A stretch of DNA of 9,119 nucleotides from Chitinophagaceae bacterium UBA2789 (GTDB lineage: Bacteria > Bacteroidota > Bacteroidia > Chitinophagales > Chitinophagaceae): positions 6,057 to 15,175 of the forward strand of contig DEHX01000158.1 of the NCBI GenBank assembly GCA_002352145.1, read 5' to 3'. A program made the translations under genes and the position numbers. This document shows, one piece after another, positions 7,870 through 9,119 of the stretch (positions within the stretch are counted from its first letter, which is position 1; the number at the start of each line of letters is the position of its first letter). A model generated the notes under the pieces. That model was not told the DNA's origin and did not search any database. It was given only the letters and a program-made list of their open reading frames with translations.

Positions 7870-9119
7870 GTGAGAAGTAAAATTATTTTTTTGCCAATCA
7901 GTTTTATATGTATTGCAATGGTTGCTGCTTCACAAAATAATTTATGGTCTGTGCAGGTTGTTGAAACATCAGCCGCTGGCAATAAATTAACACCTTTAAA
8001 TCAAGTGGCACCAACTGCCAATGCACTGACTATTACAATCAATCCTGAACAGAGGTTTCAAAAAATCACAGGCTTCGGTGGTTCTTTTACGGAAGCATCG
8101 GCTTATCTTCTGAATAAGTTAAGCGAAACCAACCGGGATAAAATTCTCAAAGCCTATTTTAGTGAAGAAGGAGCTAACTATTCACTTACCCGTACACATA
8201 TCAACTCCTGTGATTTCTCATTAAGTAATTATGCTTATGCAAATGTAGCCGGGGATAAAACATTACAACATTTTAGCATTGATGAGGACCGAAATGATTT
8301 GATCCCGATGATCAAGGGGGCCAAAAAACTTTCCAAAGAGGGATTTAAAATAATTGCATCGCCCTGGACAGCACCGCCATGGATGAAAGATAATAACGAT
8401 TGGCGGGGCGGAAAACTGCTGCCGGAATACAGAAAAACATGGGCTTTGTATTTTTCAAAATATATTGAAGCGTATAAAAAGGAAGGGATTGACATCTGGG
8501 CCGTTACCGTGGAGAACGAACCGCTGGGTAATGATAAGAACTGGGAGAGTATGCACTTTTCACCAGAAGAAATGACAGAGTTTGTAAAAGATTATTTGGG
8601 TCCTCATTTTGAAAATAACGGATTGGCATCAGTAAAGATTTTGGGTTATGATCAGAACCGTGGAGAAGAACTGGAGAAATGGGCCAATGTGATGTATAAA
8701 GATGAAGCGTCTTCAAAATATTTTGATGGTATGGCGGTGCATTGGTATGCCAGCACTTTTGATTTTTTCCCTGCATCACTTCAGCATACATACAAACTGG
8801 CACCTGACAAACATTTGATCAATACGGAAGCTTGTGTAGATGCTGATGTGCCGCATTGGAAAGATGATAACTGGTACTGGAACAAAGAAGCAACCGACTG
8901 GGGATGGGATTGGGCAAGCGAAAAGGACAAATACCTGCACCCGAAATATGTCCCGGTGTTTCGATATGCCGGTGACATCATTGGCTGTTTAAATAATTAT
9001 GTGGATGGATGGATTGACTGGAACATGGTGCTCAATAAACAGGGCGGTCCCAACTGGTTTAAAAACTGGTGCACTGCGCCGGTGATTGTAGATGAAGAAA
9101 AAGACGAAGTGTATTTCAC
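7870..9119 (+). CDS. Secreted GH30 beta-glucosidase/glucanase (3' end outside window)
   Basis: The frame is open from after the phosphorylase stop to the window edge, giving 416 visible codons. The family usually has about 480-500 residues, so mainly the end of the C-terminal beta-sandwich is missing. The GTG at 7870 is chosen because it gives a signal peptide, VRSK followed by IIFLPISFICIAMVAAS, cleaved near residues 20-21. No lipobox is seen, so the protein is probably periplasmic or secreted. The first ATG (7918) falls inside the hydrophobic core. GH30 landmarks, comparable to human glucocerebrosidase, are GFGGSFTEA (68-76), R108 and SCDFS (113-117), SPWTAPPWMK (164-173), VENEP with acid/base E217, HWY (291-293), and INTEACVD with nucleophile E320. 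A Trp-rich insert follows (330-348). In beta-1,3-glucan loci such enzymes often act on beta-1,6-linked glucose branches or release terminal glucose; the exact specificity here is inferred. It lies 12 bases after the phosphorylase gene, so the two are probably translationally linked. Confidence 0.9.
   Translation, partial: MRSKIIFLPISFICIAMVAASQNNLWSVQVVETSAAGNKLTPLNQVAPTANALTITINPEQRFQKITGFGGSFTEASAYLLNKLSETNRDKILKAYFSEEGANYSLTRTHINSCDFSLSNYAYANVAGDKTLQHFSIDEDRNDLIPMIKGAKKLSKEGFKIIASPWTAPPWMKDNNDWRGGKLLPEYRKTWALYFSKYIEAYKKEGIDIWAVTVENEPLGNDKNWESMHFSPEEMTEFVKDYLGPHFENNGLASVKILGYDQNRGEELEKWANVMYKDEASSKYFDGMAVHWYASTFDFFPASLQHTYKLAPDKHLINTEACVDADVPHWKDDNWYWNKEATDWGWDWASEKDKYLHPKYVPVFRYAGDIIGCLNNYVDGWIDWNMVLNKQGGPNWFKNWCTAPVIVDEEKDEVYF

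Noticed and set aside
7551..7982. 143-residue open frame on the minus strand
   Set aside because: It overlaps the end of the phosphorylase and start of the GH30 gene, both strongly supported by motifs, and its translation shows no recognisable domain.
8235..8981. Three minus-strand open frames at the right end
   Set aside because: All are antisense to GH30 codons that carry the catalytic motifs NEP and TEACVD; no start context or domain supports them.

Overview
This window looks like part of a beta-1,3-glucan (laminarin-type) utilisation locus of a Bacteroidota bacterium, probably near Chitinophagaceae or Sphingobacteriaceae; the rank below phylum is a guess. The signs are moderately AT-rich DNA, lipoproteins with charged residues just after the lipobox cysteine, very AT-rich gene leaders without Shine-Dalgarno sequences, and a run of co-directional genes for an outer-membrane protein, a glycan-binding lipoprotein and glycan-active enzymes. 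All genes are on the + strand with gaps of 12 to 78 bases, so one polycistronic transcript is likely. No SusC/SusD pair, regulator, inner-membrane transporter, RNA gene, mobile element or CRISPR array is visible.

Layout: (1) 1-1032, the 3' end of a gene for a probable outer-membrane beta-barrel protein, cut by the left edge. (2) 1066-3441, a 791-residue multidomain lipoprotein with an N-terminal beta-sandwich-like domain, a bacterial Ig-like domain and three tandem copies of a beta-rich module, probably a surface glycan-binding protein. (3) 3475-4323, a compact GH16 lipoprotein, probably an endo-beta-1,3-glucanase. (4) 4324-4401, the widest gap, holding a strong inverted repeat. (5) 4402-7857, a 1151-residue GH94-like phosphorylase without a signal peptide, best matching GH149 (beta-1,3-glucan phosphorylase). 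(6) 7870-9119, a secreted GH30 beta-glucosidase or glucanase, cut by the right edge, with a probable GTG start.

Proposed co-operation (inference): the lipoproteins bind and cut beta-1,3-glucan at the cell surface. Fragments enter the periplasm, where GH30 may remove beta-1,6-linked branches or trim ends. Linear beta-1,3-gluco-oligosaccharides then reach the cytoplasm, where the GH149 enzyme phosphorolyses them to glucose 1-phosphate, saving ATP compared with hydrolysis. The needed oligosaccharide importer is not in the window.

The parts most worth a second look are the cytoplasmic phosphorylase inside a hydrolase locus, the duplicated binding modules whose protein sequence is conserved despite synonymous drift, the inverted repeat ahead of the phosphorylase gene, the easily missed GTG start of GH30, and the unrecognised outer-membrane protein at the left edge.
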